Assembly: GCA_963781665.1 (NCBI GenBank)
Contig: CAWAGA010000002.1
Coordinates: 992,001 to 1,056,000, forward strand
DNA length: 64,000 nucleotides
Direction: 5' to 3'
Origin: JAJYIW01 sp963781665
Lineage (GTDB): Bacteria; Chloroflexota; Anaerolineae; Anaerolineales; Anaerolineaceae
Part shown: one piece after another, positions 26,479 through 35,435 of the stretch
Position numbering within the stretch: the stretch's first letter is position 1
How the letters are laid out: each line of letters opens with the position of its first letter
The notes under the pieces: model-generated
Told to the model about the DNA's origin: nothing
Seen by the model: only the letters and a program-made list of their open reading frames with translations
The model's database searches: none
Translations under genes and position numbers: made by a program

Positions 26479-27197
26479 GCAATCCTCCTTCATACAGCGC
26501 TCTTCCTGCTTTCAAAGGGTTTCCCGGTGGCAAAGTCCAATTTACCCGTATCCCCTCATTGTTTTTTAGCGAGCTGCTTCCACAAATTGAAAATATCTAT
26601 GAATTGAAGGTTACCCTTTACGCCTTGTGGTACCTCGACCGAATGGAAAGCAGTTTCAGGTATCTGTGCTACGAGGATTTCACCCGAGACGAGAAATTTA
26701 TGCAAGGATTGGGGGCGGATCCAGGCCCAGCGCTTGAAACCGGGATCCAATTGGCCGTGGAACGTGGTTCGCTATTAAAAACAGATTTAGCGCTTGAAAA
26801 TGGTAATCAATCCTACTTTTTCCTGAATACCCCCCGGGGGCGGGCAGCCATCGAAGCCATCGCTCGCGGAGACTGGCGCCCATCCGGCGATCCCCAACAA
26901 CCCATTGCCCTGGACCTAGAGCGTCCCAATATTTTTCGGCTATACGAAGATAATATTGGCCCGCTTACCCCCATGGTTGCAGATATGCTGAAAGAAGCCG
27001 AACAAACCTATTCTCCTGATTGGATTGAGGACGCCGTGCGTATCGCCGTCGAAAACAACGTCCGCCGCTGGCGTTACATTGAAGCTATCCTACAATCCTG
27101 GCAAAAGGAAGGACGCTATGAGCAAAATCGAGGAGACTCTGAGAAAGATCGCCGGAGGTACGTCGAAGGACCCTTCTCAGAGTTCGTCAGACATTAA
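26475..27197 (+). CDS. DnaD-like primosome protein
   Basis: A 240-residue protein. Its C-terminal half has the DnaD domain (NIFRLYEDNIGPLTPMVADM, then YSPDWIEDAVRIAVENNVRRW and YIEAILQSWQKEGR). The N-terminal half is a probable winged-helix region. DnaD acts with DnaB-type loaders at origins or restart sites. The ATG overlaps the dnaB stop. The final 26 codons overlap the 5' end of the loader gene in another frame; the tail (EKDRRRYVEGPFSEFVRH) looks conserved in type, so the overlap is probably real. Confidence 0.9.
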   Translation: MSNPPSYSALPAFKGFPGGKVQFTRIPSLFFSELLPQIENIYELKVTLYALWYLDRMESSFRYLCYEDFTRDEKFMQGLGADPGPALETGIQLAVERGSLLKTDLALENGNQSYFFLNTPRGRAAIEAIARGDWRPSGDPQQPIALDLERPNIFRLYEDNIGPLTPMVADMLKEAEQTYSPDWIEDAVRIAVENNVRRWRYIEAILQSWQKEGRYEQNRGDSEKDRRRYVEGPFSEFVRH

Positions 27198-28533
27198 TGC
27201 CCGTGCTGAAACGATCGGCGACCCTGATTGCCCGATTTGCGGTGGGGTTGGTTTTGTCCGGCAAGACCTGCCGGTTGAACATCCTGACTTTGGCAAAGTG
27301 GAAATTTGCCAGTGCCGCACCAGCCAGGTCACCCAATCGATCCGCCAGCGTCTTTTCAGGCTTAGCAATCTGGAAGCCCTGCGGGATTTAACTTTCGAGA
27401 CCTTCAAACCGCGCGGATGGTTAGGTTTAACCCCCAAACAGGCCACATCGCTCGAGTCTGCCTTCAACAATGCGCGCCAGTTTGCCTCAACCCTCCAGGG
27501 TTGGCTGCTGCTGACCGGTACTTATGGCTGTGGCAAGACCCATCTGGCAGCTTCGATCGCTAATTTTGCCGTCAGTATGGGCGTTCCCACCCTTTTTCTG
27601 ACCGTACCCGACCTGCTGGATTGGCTGCGACTATCCTTTGACAACCAGGAAGCAACCTACCAGGAACGTTTCGATGAAATCCGCTCCATCCAGCTCCTCG
27701 TTCTGGATGACTTTGGCACCCAGAATGCCACTCCCTGGGCGCAGGAAAAATTATTCCAAATATTCAACTACCGCTATGTCAACCGCCTGCCGCTGGTCGT
27801 GACCACCAACCAGGACCTGAACGACATCGAAAAGAGGATCAGCTCACGCCTGCAGGACCCCGAACTGGTAACCTGGGCGCAAATCACAGCTCCGGATTAC
27901 CGCAACCCCAAGAACGATACCGGCCACCAGGAGCTTTCGACCCTGTCTTTACTGTCTCAGAAGACATTCGAAAACTTCAGCCTGCGCCAGGGTGAGGGGA
28001 TCCCAGCCGAGGAGCTTCAATCGCTCGAACGAGCCTATAAGTCTGCCATGCAGTTCAGCCAATATCCGACGGGCTGGATCGTATTCAGCGGGAGCTATGG
28101 CTGTGGAAAGACCCACCTGGCGGCAGCGATCGGCAATTACCAGGAAAAGGTTGGTTTTCATGCTGAATTTTTGGTCGTTCCAGACCTTCTCGACCATCTC
28201 CGGGCCACCTTCAGCCCTTCTTCCAGTATTTCCTACGACCGGCGGTTCGAAGAAATTAGAACAACCCCTCTGCTCATCCTGGATGACCTGGGCACTCAAT
28301 CAGCAACCCCCTGGGCTCGGGAAAAGCTCTACCAGCTTTTTAATTACCGCTATAATGCCGAACTGGCGACTGTGATCACCACTTCTGATTCGATCAATAC
28401 AATCGACCCGCGCATCCGCAGCCGGATGACCGACGTGCATTTGTGTGCATTTCATGGTATAACCGTGCCTGCATTTAAAGGTATCGTTTTACCGGAAGAA
28501 AAGCCGGTAAAACGAACCAAACGCAAGTATTAG
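27118..28533 (+). CDS. DnaC/DnaI-like helicase loader with two AAA+ domains
   Basis: A 471-residue protein, about twice the usual loader length. It starts with a four-Cys zinc site (CPIC at 38-41, CQC at 64-66). Two complete loader ATPase modules follow. Module 1 has Walker A GTYGCGKT (134-141), Walker B LLVLDD (193-198) and an Arg region EKRISSRL. Module 2 has GSYGCGKT (325-332), LLILDD (385-390) and DPRIRSRM. Both also share TQxATPWAxEKLxQxFNYRY, which shows internal duplication. ATG 27118 follows AAGGAAGG. It overlaps dnaD by 80 nt and completes a dnaB-dnaD-loader block. Both ATP sites look intact. Confidence 0.92.
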   Translation: MSKIEETLRKIAGGTSKDPSQSSSDINARAETIGDPDCPICGGVGFVRQDLPVEHPDFGKVEICQCRTSQVTQSIRQRLFRLSNLEALRDLTFETFKPRGWLGLTPKQATSLESAFNNARQFASTLQGWLLLTGTYGCGKTHLAASIANFAVSMGVPTLFLTVPDLLDWLRLSFDNQEATYQERFDEIRSIQLLVLDDFGTQNATPWAQEKLFQIFNYRYVNRLPLVVTTNQDLNDIEKRISSRLQDPELVTWAQITAPDYRNPKNDTGHQELSTLSLLSQKTFENFSLRQGEGIPAEELQSLERAYKSAMQFSQYPTGWIVFSGSYGCGKTHLAAAIGNYQEKVGFHAEFLVVPDLLDHLRATFSPSSSISYDRRFEEIRTTPLLILDDLGTQSATPWAREKLYQLFNYRYNAELATVITTSDSINTIDPRIRSRMTDVHLCAFHGITVPAFKGIVLPEEKPVKRTKRKY

Positions 28534-28551
28534 TAGGAATAAGAATTATTC

Positions 28552-29253
28552 ATGGATTTGATAAAAGAAGCTGCACCTTTCCTCGACTATTTATCAGGCT
28601 GGGCTGCTGGTTTACCAGGTCTCAGCCTGAATGAAGCCATCCCTGTTCCTGACCGCACTGCAATCGTTTCAGTGGACGTCATCAACGGATTTTGTTACGA
28701 AGGACCGCTATCAAGCCCGCGCGTCGCCAATATCGTCTATCCCATCGCAACCCTCTTCCAAAAGGCCTGGGATAAAGGTGTAACCGATATTGTCCTGGTT
28801 CAAGACACCCACGAACCGGATGCAGTTGAATTCGCCCAATGGCCAGCACACTGCGTGCGCGGAACGAGCGAAGCAGAAACCGTTGCGGCATTTAAGGAGC
28901 TGCCATTTTTCGACCAGGTGGTCACACTGCCCAAGAATTCAATCAATGCCAGCCTCAACACCGGTTTAAGAGAGTGGCAATCCGATCACCCAGATATCGA
29001 AACCTACATCATTACCGGAGATTGTACTGATCTATGTACTTACCAGCTTGCAATGCACCTGCGCTTACAAGCCAACGCCAAACAGGTTGAGAGGCAGGTG
29101 ATTTTGCCCGCTAATTGCAGTGATACATACGATTTGCCGGTCGAAACTGCCCGTTCGCTGGGCGCTTTTCCCCACCCGGCTAACCTGATGCACCTGGTTT
29201 TCCTTTACCACATGGCATTGAATGGGGTCAAGGTCGTCCGTGGAATTGAGTGA
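28552..29253 (+). CDS. Isochorismatase-family amidohydrolase, probable nicotinamidase
   Basis: A 233-residue cysteine hydrolase. The catalytic Asp lies in IVSVDVINGF, Lys in TLPKNSINA and Cys in DCTDLCTYQLA. The metal-site region DTHEPDAVEFAQWPAHC resembles nicotinamidases. It would turn nicotinamide into nicotinate. The adjacent nicotinate phosphoribosyltransferase (12 nt downstream) uses that product, which supports nicotinamidase over other isochorismatase-like activities. The N-terminal 30 residues precede the conserved core and are unusual in length. Confidence 0.85.
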   Translation: MDLIKEAAPFLDYLSGWAAGLPGLSLNEAIPVPDRTAIVSVDVINGFCYEGPLSSPRVANIVYPIATLFQKAWDKGVTDIVLVQDTHEPDAVEFAQWPAHCVRGTSEAETVAAFKELPFFDQVVTLPKNSINASLNTGLREWQSDHPDIETYIITGDCTDLCTYQLAMHLRLQANAKQVERQVILPANCSDTYDLPVETARSLGAFPHPANLMHLVFLYHMALNGVKVVRGIE

Positions 29254-29265
29254 GGATCGCAAGTC

Positions 29266-30630
29266 ATGAGCATTTTTGACGGGAAACGATTGGACGACGA
29301 TACCTTCAAGCTAGATATCGAGCGGATGCGCCGCGGCTGGTATACCGATAAGTATTTCAGCAACATTACGACCATGTTGACCAGCCTGGCTGCCCAGGAT
29401 TACCGCTTTCACCCGAAAACGGGCACAACCGACCTGGCAGCGCCTGGCATTTCCGCTCTAATTTCAACAGAAGGGGTTCCCTCTGGCGACCTGGAAGTCG
29501 AGATGCAATGGTTCACCCGACGAGATGGCCCCACGGTTGTGGTTGGCATCGATAAGGCGCTTGCCATGCTGAAGCACTGCAGCGGTTACTGGGAGGGAGA
29601 TCATTTTATCGAAACGGCAGACCGGCTGCAGGTTTGGGCTTTGAAAGATGGCGCTTTGATCCACGGCAGCGGCAATCCATTGCTGGTTGAACCGGTCCTG
29701 CGGGTGCGCGGCAGGTATCGAGATTTTGCCATTCTGGAAACACCGACTCTGGGTATCCTGACTAGATCCAGCCGGGTGGCGACGAATGTATACGAGGCTC
29801 TGATCGCTGCACGTGGGAAGCCGTTGCTCTTTTTCCCAGCTCGCTTCGATCTACACGAAGTCCAGGCAGCAGATGGATATGCCTATCGTCTGGCAGTCCA
29901 ACGCTTCAATCAGGATTATTCCAGCACCCTGGGGCCGTTCATATCGACCGATGCTCAGGGGGACTGGTGGGGCGGGTCGGGAGGTGGGACCGTAGCTCAC
30001 GCAGCTATCGCCTGCTTCTTGGGTGATACAGCTGAAGCCATGCTGGCATTCGCCAGAATCCTACCCCCTTCGATTTCACGGATTGCCCTGGTGGATTTTA
30101 ACAACGACTGCATTACCGACTCGCTTGTTGTATGCAAAGCCATGTTTGACAGTTATCGCGAGCTGATCTCACAGGGGAATGAAACAGAAGCGGAACGCTT
30201 CAAGTTGTACGGCGTACGCCTGGATACCAGCGGCAGCCTGCGAGATCGCGGTATTCCACCCCTGGGTGACCCCAAACTAGATTTAGGGGTGACTCCCCGC
30301 TTGGTTTTTGCTGTCCGCCAGGCATTAGATAATGCCTGGAAAAGCTGGGACCTGCCTCTACCGTGGCAAAATCGGGCTCAATCGTTCTGCCAGGATGTCA
30401 AAATTGTGGTTTCTGGCGGTTTTAACCCCGAAAAAATTGGACGGTTCGAAAAACTGGAGGTCCCGGTCGACATTTACGCGGTCGGCTCAGCCCTATTCGA
30501 TAATCACGGTAATTCTGTTACCGATTTTACGGCTGACGTTGTCCGAGTTAACATTAATGGAGAATGGCGCGATCTCGCAAAGGTTGGGCGAAAAGCTATC
30601 GATAACCCGGCCTTCGAACGCGTGTGGTAA
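29266..30630 (+). CDS. pncB: Nicotinate phosphoribosyltransferase
   Basis: A 454-residue type II phosphoribosyltransferase that forms nicotinate mononucleotide in NAD salvage. The N-terminal substrate region (RRGWYTDKYFSN), the central VALVDFNNDC strand and KLYGVRLDTSGSLRDRG, and the C-terminal IVVSGGFNPEKI phosphate-binding loop match the NAPRTase family. Coupled to the nicotinamidase-like gene upstream. Ribosome site GAGGAT precedes ATG 29266. Confidence 0.93.
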   Translation: MSIFDGKRLDDDTFKLDIERMRRGWYTDKYFSNITTMLTSLAAQDYRFHPKTGTTDLAAPGISALISTEGVPSGDLEVEMQWFTRRDGPTVVVGIDKALAMLKHCSGYWEGDHFIETADRLQVWALKDGALIHGSGNPLLVEPVLRVRGRYRDFAILETPTLGILTRSSRVATNVYEALIAARGKPLLFFPARFDLHEVQAADGYAYRLAVQRFNQDYSSTLGPFISTDAQGDWWGGSGGGTVAHAAIACFLGDTAEAMLAFARILPPSISRIALVDFNNDCITDSLVVCKAMFDSYRELISQGNETEAERFKLYGVRLDTSGSLRDRGIPPLGDPKLDLGVTPRLVFAVRQALDNAWKSWDLPLPWQNRAQSFCQDVKIVVSGGFNPEKIGRFEKLEVPVDIYAVGSALFDNHGNSVTDFTADVVRVNINGEWRDLAKVGRKAIDNPAFERVW

Positions 30631-30654
30631 ATAGCCCATTTCAAAGCCATGTGG

Positions 30655-30660
30655 TAATAT
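30655..30660 (+). promoter_or_regulatory. -10 box for leaderless glgP mRNA
   Basis: TAATAT, 6 nt before ATG 30667. No Shine-Dalgarno precedes the gene. It lies just past the pncB stop. Confidence 0.5.
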
Positions 30661-30666
30661 TGTCCA

Positions 30667-32895
30667 ATGGAAAAAATACAAAAGGATATTCCCAATCATT
30701 TTAGCTTACCGAGGCGCTTGAGTCGATTGACCCAACTCACCTATAACCTTTGGTGGGTCTGGAATCCAGAAGCGCAGCGGCTTTTTTCCTTTATTAATAA
30801 AGATCTGTGGGAACATGTTTATCATAACCCGGTCTTATTTTTGCGTAAAGTTGAGCGCTCACGCCTGAATGCAGTTACCAACGATCGATATTATCTTGAT
30901 TTTTTTAATCGTGTATTCCGAAATTTTGACCGCTACATGAGCTCGGATGATACCTGGTTCCATAAAAATTTTCCGAATGAGACTGATGCAACCATTGCAT
31001 ATTTTTCATTCGAGTTTGGCCTTCACGAATCGCTCCCAATTTATGCCGGCGGACTGGGAATCCTATCAGGTGATCACCTAAAGGAAGCCAGTGATCTTGG
31101 ATTGCCTTTGGTAGGCGTCGGCATGCTTTACACTGAGGGTTATTTCTCACAACACATCACGGAAGATGGCTGGCAAGAAGCTCGCCCAACGCCGTTGAAT
31201 TTCGATGACCTGCCTGTTATTCCGCTCTACACCCAAGACGGGAAATCACTGATGATCTCCGTTGATCTCCCGGGTAGAACAGTCAAGGCCCGTATCTGGA
31301 AAATTCAGATCGGGCGAAATCCGCTGTTCCTGCTCGACACGAATATCGAGGAGAACAACCCCGCAGATCGCCAGTTTACCGCCCGGTTGTACAGCAGTGA
31401 CCTGGAGCTGCGGATCTCGCAGGAAATCTTGTTAGGCATGGGTGGTGTACGCGCCTTACGAGCGCTCGGATATCATCCATCTGCCTGGCACATGAATGAA
31501 GGCCATTCGGCCTTTATGACGCTTGAACGCATCCGCGAATTGGTGTCGCAAGGGGCCACACTGGAAGAGGCCAAGAAGAAAGTCAGCGCCACCAGTATTT
31601 TTACGACCCATACGCCGGTCCCGGCCGGTAATGATGAGTTCCCATTATGGATGGTCGAAAAGTATTTCTCGAATATCTGGCCGAAGATGAAAATGACCCG
31701 CGACCAACTGCTAGATATCGCCCGCCAGAGCCAAAATTGGGGTGGAGAGAGCTTCAGTATGTCCGTGCTGGCACTCCGCCTGGCCGACCAGCGCAATGCT
31801 GTTTCTGAGCTTCACGGTCAGGTTTCACGCAAAATGTGGTCGTTCATTTGGCCTGATCGCCGGGTTGATGATGTGCCGATTACTCATATCACCAATGGGG
31901 TCCACACCGGCTCGTGGCTGGCTCGCAGGATGCGAATGCTCTACGAACGCTATCTTGGCCCTGATTTCCTCGAGAATATCGACGATTCCGACCTCTGGGA
32001 TCAGATAGAAAACATCCCGGACAGCGAATTGTGGGTCGTCAGGCGCCACCTAAAACGCAAGCTGGTGTCCTATGCAATCGAACGAGCCAGGACCCAGTGG
32101 CTATCAACAGTTATGCATCCGGTCCAGATCATTGCAGCCGGGGTGCTGATTGATCCATATGTGCTCACCATCGGTTTTGCTCGCCGGTTTGCCACCTATA
32201 AGCGCGCCAGCCTCATTTTGCGTGACCCTGAAAGGTTAATCAGGCTCCTCAACCAGCCCAATGCCCCAGTTCAGATCATTTTTGCAGGCAAGTCGCACCC
32301 GGCAGATGAACCTGGCAAGCTGTTGATCCAGGAAGTATACCGGCACGTGAAGAACGCCCGCAATGGGGGACGGCTGGTCTTCCTCGAAGATTATGATATT
32401 AATATCGCCCGCTACCTGGTTCAAGGCGTTGACGTCTGGTTGAACACGCCCCGCCGCCCGATGGAAGCCTCAGGAACTTCAGGGCAGAAAGCTGCCTTGA
32501 ATGGCGTGCTGAATTTTTCGGTGATGGATGGCTGGTGGCGTGAAGGTTATAACGGCTATAATGGCTGGGCGATTGGCGATGATTCGGATTATGCAGATCC
32601 GAACCGTCAAGACGAAGCCGATGCCGAGAGCCTTTACGATACGCTCGAAAACGAAATCATCCCTCTCTATTACACCAACCGGTCGGCTGATGGCCTGCCA
32701 AGTGAATGGTTGGCCCGCGTGAAGGAATCGATCCGCACGCTTGCCCCCCAGTTCAGTATGCGCCGGATGATCAAGGATTACACCAACCTCTACAACCGGG
32801 CGATTACCTCCGGAACAACAATTGAAAAAGTAACCACCTCCGCCGGAGAAACCTCAGATGAAGGCGTTGCCCAGGTTGGCCAAGTAACCAAGTAA
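30667..32895 (+). CDS. glgP: Alpha-glucan phosphorylase (GT35)
   Basis: A 742-residue glycogen or maltodextrin phosphorylase that releases glucose 1-phosphate. The N-terminal LTYNLWWVWNPEA and AYFSFEFGLHESLPIYAGGLGILSGDH are those of the short bacterial GT35 type. The PLP-binding segment is EASGTSGQKAALNG with Lys near residue 608 (Gln replaces the common Met). The sugar site DGWWREGYNGYNGWAIG is present. Allosteric sites of the animal enzyme are absent. Likely leaderless, as a -10 box lies 6 nt upstream. It fits with TreS and the GH13 enzyme. Confidence 0.94.
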   Translation: MEKIQKDIPNHFSLPRRLSRLTQLTYNLWWVWNPEAQRLFSFINKDLWEHVYHNPVLFLRKVERSRLNAVTNDRYYLDFFNRVFRNFDRYMSSDDTWFHKNFPNETDATIAYFSFEFGLHESLPIYAGGLGILSGDHLKEASDLGLPLVGVGMLYTEGYFSQHITEDGWQEARPTPLNFDDLPVIPLYTQDGKSLMISVDLPGRTVKARIWKIQIGRNPLFLLDTNIEENNPADRQFTARLYSSDLELRISQEILLGMGGVRALRALGYHPSAWHMNEGHSAFMTLERIRELVSQGATLEEAKKKVSATSIFTTHTPVPAGNDEFPLWMVEKYFSNIWPKMKMTRDQLLDIARQSQNWGGESFSMSVLALRLADQRNAVSELHGQVSRKMWSFIWPDRRVDDVPITHITNGVHTGSWLARRMRMLYERYLGPDFLENIDDSDLWDQIENIPDSELWVVRRHLKRKLVSYAIERARTQWLSTVMHPVQIIAAGVLIDPYVLTIGFARRFATYKRASLILRDPERLIRLLNQPNAPVQIIFAGKSHPADEPGKLLIQEVYRHVKNARNGGRLVFLEDYDINIARYLVQGVDVWLNTPRRPMEASGTSGQKAALNGVLNFSVMDGWWREGYNGYNGWAIGDDSDYADPNRQDEADAESLYDTLENEIIPLYYTNRSADGLPSEWLARVKESIRTLAPQFSMRRMIKDYTNLYNRAITSGTTIEKVTTSAGETSDEGVAQVGQVTK

Positions 32896-32923
32896 TTCGT
32901 TCGTTAAACAAGATAACGACCTA

Positions 32924-33856
32924 ATGAAGCTTGTTATTCAGATTCCTTGTTACGAAGAAGCTGAAACGCTGCCACGCACGCTCAAAACGCTCCCGCGCGA
33001 AATTCCAGGGATCGATACGATTGAGACTCTGGTTATTGATGATGGCAGCCAAGATGAAACTGCGTCCGTCGCCAGCGCAATCGGCGTTGATCACGTCCTC
33101 CGCCTTTCACACCATGCTGGGCTGGCAGGAGCGTTTGCAGCCGGCCTGGATGCCAGTGTCAGGCTGGGAGCTGATATCATCGTCAACACTGACGCGGATA
33201 ACCAATACAACTCAGAGGATATCTGCCGCCTGGTCGAACCTATCCTGACTGGAAAAGCCGAGTTGGTAATCGGTGATCGCGGGGTCAAGACTCTGTCTTC
33301 ATTTTCCCCAGGGAAACGAATGCTGCAAGCCTGGGGCAGCCGGATCGTTAGCCAGGCCTCCAACCTGGATATGCCGGATGCTACCAGCGGCTTTCGCGCC
33401 CTCAGCCGAGAAGCCGCATTACGGACCATTATTGTCAGTGAATATTCGTATACGCTCGAGACGCTGATCCAGGCCGGCGCTCATCATATGAAGGTCGTTT
33501 CGATCCCGGTGCGGACCAATCCAAAAATTCGACCCTCGCGATTGATGCGGAGTGTCAACGATTATCTTTTAAATTCGGGGGTTACGATCATGAGGGCCTT
33601 CACCATGTACCGGCCGTTGCGGGTGTTCACCACCTTCAGCCTGGTTTTCCTGGTGCTTGGAGCAAGCCTGGCGGTACGCTATCTATTCTTCTATTTCCGA
33701 AGTGAAGGCGGCGGTCACGTCCAATCTCTGATCGTGGCCGCGGTCTTATTGATCGTCGGTTTCCAAACGTTCTTGATCGGACTGGTTGCCGATCTCATCA
33801 GTTTTAACCGTAAAATTCTGGAAGATATCCTCTACCGGCTCAAGAAAAACGAATAA
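32924..33856 (+). CDS. Glycosyltransferase family 2, membrane-anchored
   Basis: A 310-residue enzyme. The GT-A domain has LVIDDGSQDETASVA, the DxD region VNTDADNQYN and the acceptor region DATSGFRALSREAA. Two C-terminal hydrophobic helices (around residues 235-255 and 268-292) are typical of dolichol-phosphate-mannose-synthase-like bacterial enzymes that load sugars on polyprenyl phosphate. Substrate unknown. It starts 28 nt after glgP and ends one base before the convergent NfeD gene. Confidence 0.88.
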   Translation: MKLVIQIPCYEEAETLPRTLKTLPREIPGIDTIETLVIDDGSQDETASVASAIGVDHVLRLSHHAGLAGAFAAGLDASVRLGADIIVNTDADNQYNSEDICRLVEPILTGKAELVIGDRGVKTLSSFSPGKRMLQAWGSRIVSQASNLDMPDATSGFRALSREAALRTIIVSEYSYTLETLIQAGAHHMKVVSIPVRTNPKIRPSRLMRSVNDYLLNSGVTIMRAFTMYRPLRVFTTFSLVFLVLGASLAVRYLFFYFRSEGGGHVQSLIVAAVLLIVGFQTFLIGLVADLISFNRKILEDILYRLKKNE

Positions 33857-33857
33857 C

Positions 33858-35195
33858 TCAGACGAGGCGTTTGACCTTTATGCGGAACCCCTTCATTTCG
33901 GTCACAATCACAGGGGTTCCTTCGGGGACTTCACTCTCGCCATCGACCAGTTCAGCCGTCCATAATTCACTGCCGATCTGGACGCTCCCGTTCGGGTTCA
34001 AAATGCTGGACGCCAGACCGGTCCTTCCGACCAGGGATACTCTTCCAGTTTGGACCGGTCGCTTTTGCGCCCGGATAGCTATCCCAATGATCGTAAAGAA
34101 GATGATTCCCATAACGATGCCGGTCAAGACGACCAGGGGGACCGATACCGGCTCCTGGTAGGGCGTGGTAGCCGTATTGAAAAGGACCAATCCGCCGATG
34201 ATAAAAGTCGCCACCCCCGCAGCGGTCAAAGCGCCATGAGTAGGGGCTTTGATATCAACGATAAACAAAATAAATGCAATGAAGATAAAGGCGATCCCGA
34301 ACCAGTTGACCGGTAAAATGCCCAGACCATACACCGCCAATGCCAGACAAATTGCGCCGACGAAACCGGCTACCCACCCGCCCGGGCTCGCCAGCTCAAT
34401 CAGCAAAGCCTGGATGCCAACCACCAGCAGCAAGAAGACAATATTGGGGTCGATCAGGAAACCCAAGGTCTGCTCGATGAAGGAAAGTGAGTAAGGTTGG
34501 ACGTTGAGGTTGACAGTTTGCAAGGTCTGGGGACCGGAAGGCATGGTTACCGTGTAACCGTTTAGCTGGAGCAGCAAATCGTTTAGGTCTGTGGCGATGA
34601 AATCTGCCAGCCCGACCTGTTTGGCGTCGTAAGCGGAGACAGCTTTCGCATTTTGGATGGTATCAGCCGCCAGGGTTTGGGCTGCCTGAGAGCGGTGGAC
34701 GGTTAACGATTGGGCTAAAGCGACCATGGCGTTGGTCACCTTGGCCTGTTCGGTCGTCCCCAGGTCTTGTCCGGTGGAACTGACCGGGCTGGCAGCGCCG
34801 ATGATCGTCCCTGGGGCCATAGCAACCACCTCACCTGCCAAAGTGATCAGGGTCCCGGCGCTCCCTGCCATAGCTCCATTGGGTGTTACATAAACCACAA
34901 CCGGGACCGGACTGGCCTGGATGGCTTCGACCATGGCCTGCATCAGGTTAATCGCTCCTCCCGGCGTATCGATCTCAATGATGATCATCTCATCGTTGTT
35001 GTTTTTTGCGATCGAGAGCCCACGACTGAGATAATCGACCATCACCGGGGTCAACTCTCCGTTGAGGGTGATAACAAGGGCACTTTGCTTGCCGGACTGC
35101 GCAAAAACTGGCCGGGGAGAGAAAAAAACACTCCCCACCATCAAAAGGACGATGCTGAAGAGCAGAGATACCTTAAAAATCCTGTGTTTTCCCAT
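33858..35195 (-). CDS. NfeD-family membrane serine protease
   Basis: A 445-residue long-type NfeD. It has a signal peptide (SVFFSPRPVFAQSG), then a ClpP-like protease domain (EIDTPGGAINLMQAM, and MAGSAGTLI with the nucleophile Ser), four or five membrane helices and a C-terminal OB-fold NfeD domain (VGRTGLASSILNPNG). Such proteases cut stomatin-type partners and act in membrane quality control; no stomatin gene is adjacent. ATG 35195 lies 6 nt after TATAAT with no ribosome site, so the mRNA is probably leaderless. Confidence 0.9.
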   Translation of the reverse strand: MGKHRIFKVSLLFSIVLLMVGSVFFSPRPVFAQSGKQSALVITLNGELTPVMVDYLSRGLSIAKNNNDEMIIIEIDTPGGAINLMQAMVEAIQASPVPVVVYVTPNGAMAGSAGTLITLAGEVVAMAPGTIIGAASPVSSTGQDLGTTEQAKVTNAMVALAQSLTVHRSQAAQTLAADTIQNAKAVSAYDAKQVGLADFIATDLNDLLLQLNGYTVTMPSGPQTLQTVNLNVQPYSLSFIEQTLGFLIDPNIVFLLLVVGIQALLIELASPGGWVAGFVGAICLALAVYGLGILPVNWFGIAFIFIAFILFIVDIKAPTHGALTAAGVATFIIGGLVLFNTATTPYQEPVSVPLVVLTGIVMGIIFFTIIGIAIRAQKRPVQTGRVSLVGRTGLASSILNPNGSVQIGSELWTAELVDGESEVPEGTPVIVTEMKGFRIKVKRLV

Positions 35196-35201
35196 ACCAT
35201 T

Positions 35202-35207
35202 ATTATA
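35202..35207 (-). promoter_or_regulatory. -10 box for leaderless NfeD-gene mRNA
   Basis: TATAAT on the minus strand, 6 nt before the ATG at 35195, with no Shine-Dalgarno between. Confidence 0.6.
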
Positions 35208-35301
35208 TCTGGTTCTAATATCTTTAACCTGAACAATTAATTCCGACCATTTTTGGTAATCGGAATATACATTGCTTTAATGTTCCATTAACAGGATTCT
35301 T

Positions 35302-35318
35302 GCATACGCAATGTATGC
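35302..35318. promoter_or_regulatory. Inverted repeat upstream of dnaK, candidate operator
   Basis: GCATAC-GCAAT-GTATGC is a perfect 6-5-6 repeat. It overlaps a possible -35 TTGCAT (35300-35305) whose -10 would be GATTAT (35323-35328, 17-nt spacing). It sits about 118 nt before dnaK. It is not a CIRCE or a known heat-shock box. Role inferred. Confidence 0.4.
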
Positions 35319-35435
35319 TATAGATTATAAACACGGGTATTAGATTAAATGGTGATTTGGATAATGAATAAACTAAATCCTAATTCGAGATTACTCAAGA
35401 ATGCATAAATATTCTCGATCGAAAAGGAGTTTCAA

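Larger units (their letters stand above)
35196..35435. other. Divergent intergenic region before dnaK, 240 nt
   Basis: It separates the NfeD gene from dnaK. It contains the NfeD -10 box and an inverted repeat at 35302-35318. I found no CIRCE element. AAAAGGAG lies 7 nt before the dnaK ATG. Confidence 0.55.

Noticed and set aside
35196..35435. CIRCE element or HAIR-type operator before dnaK
   Set aside because: I looked for TTAGCACTC-N9-GAGTGCTAA and found nothing close.
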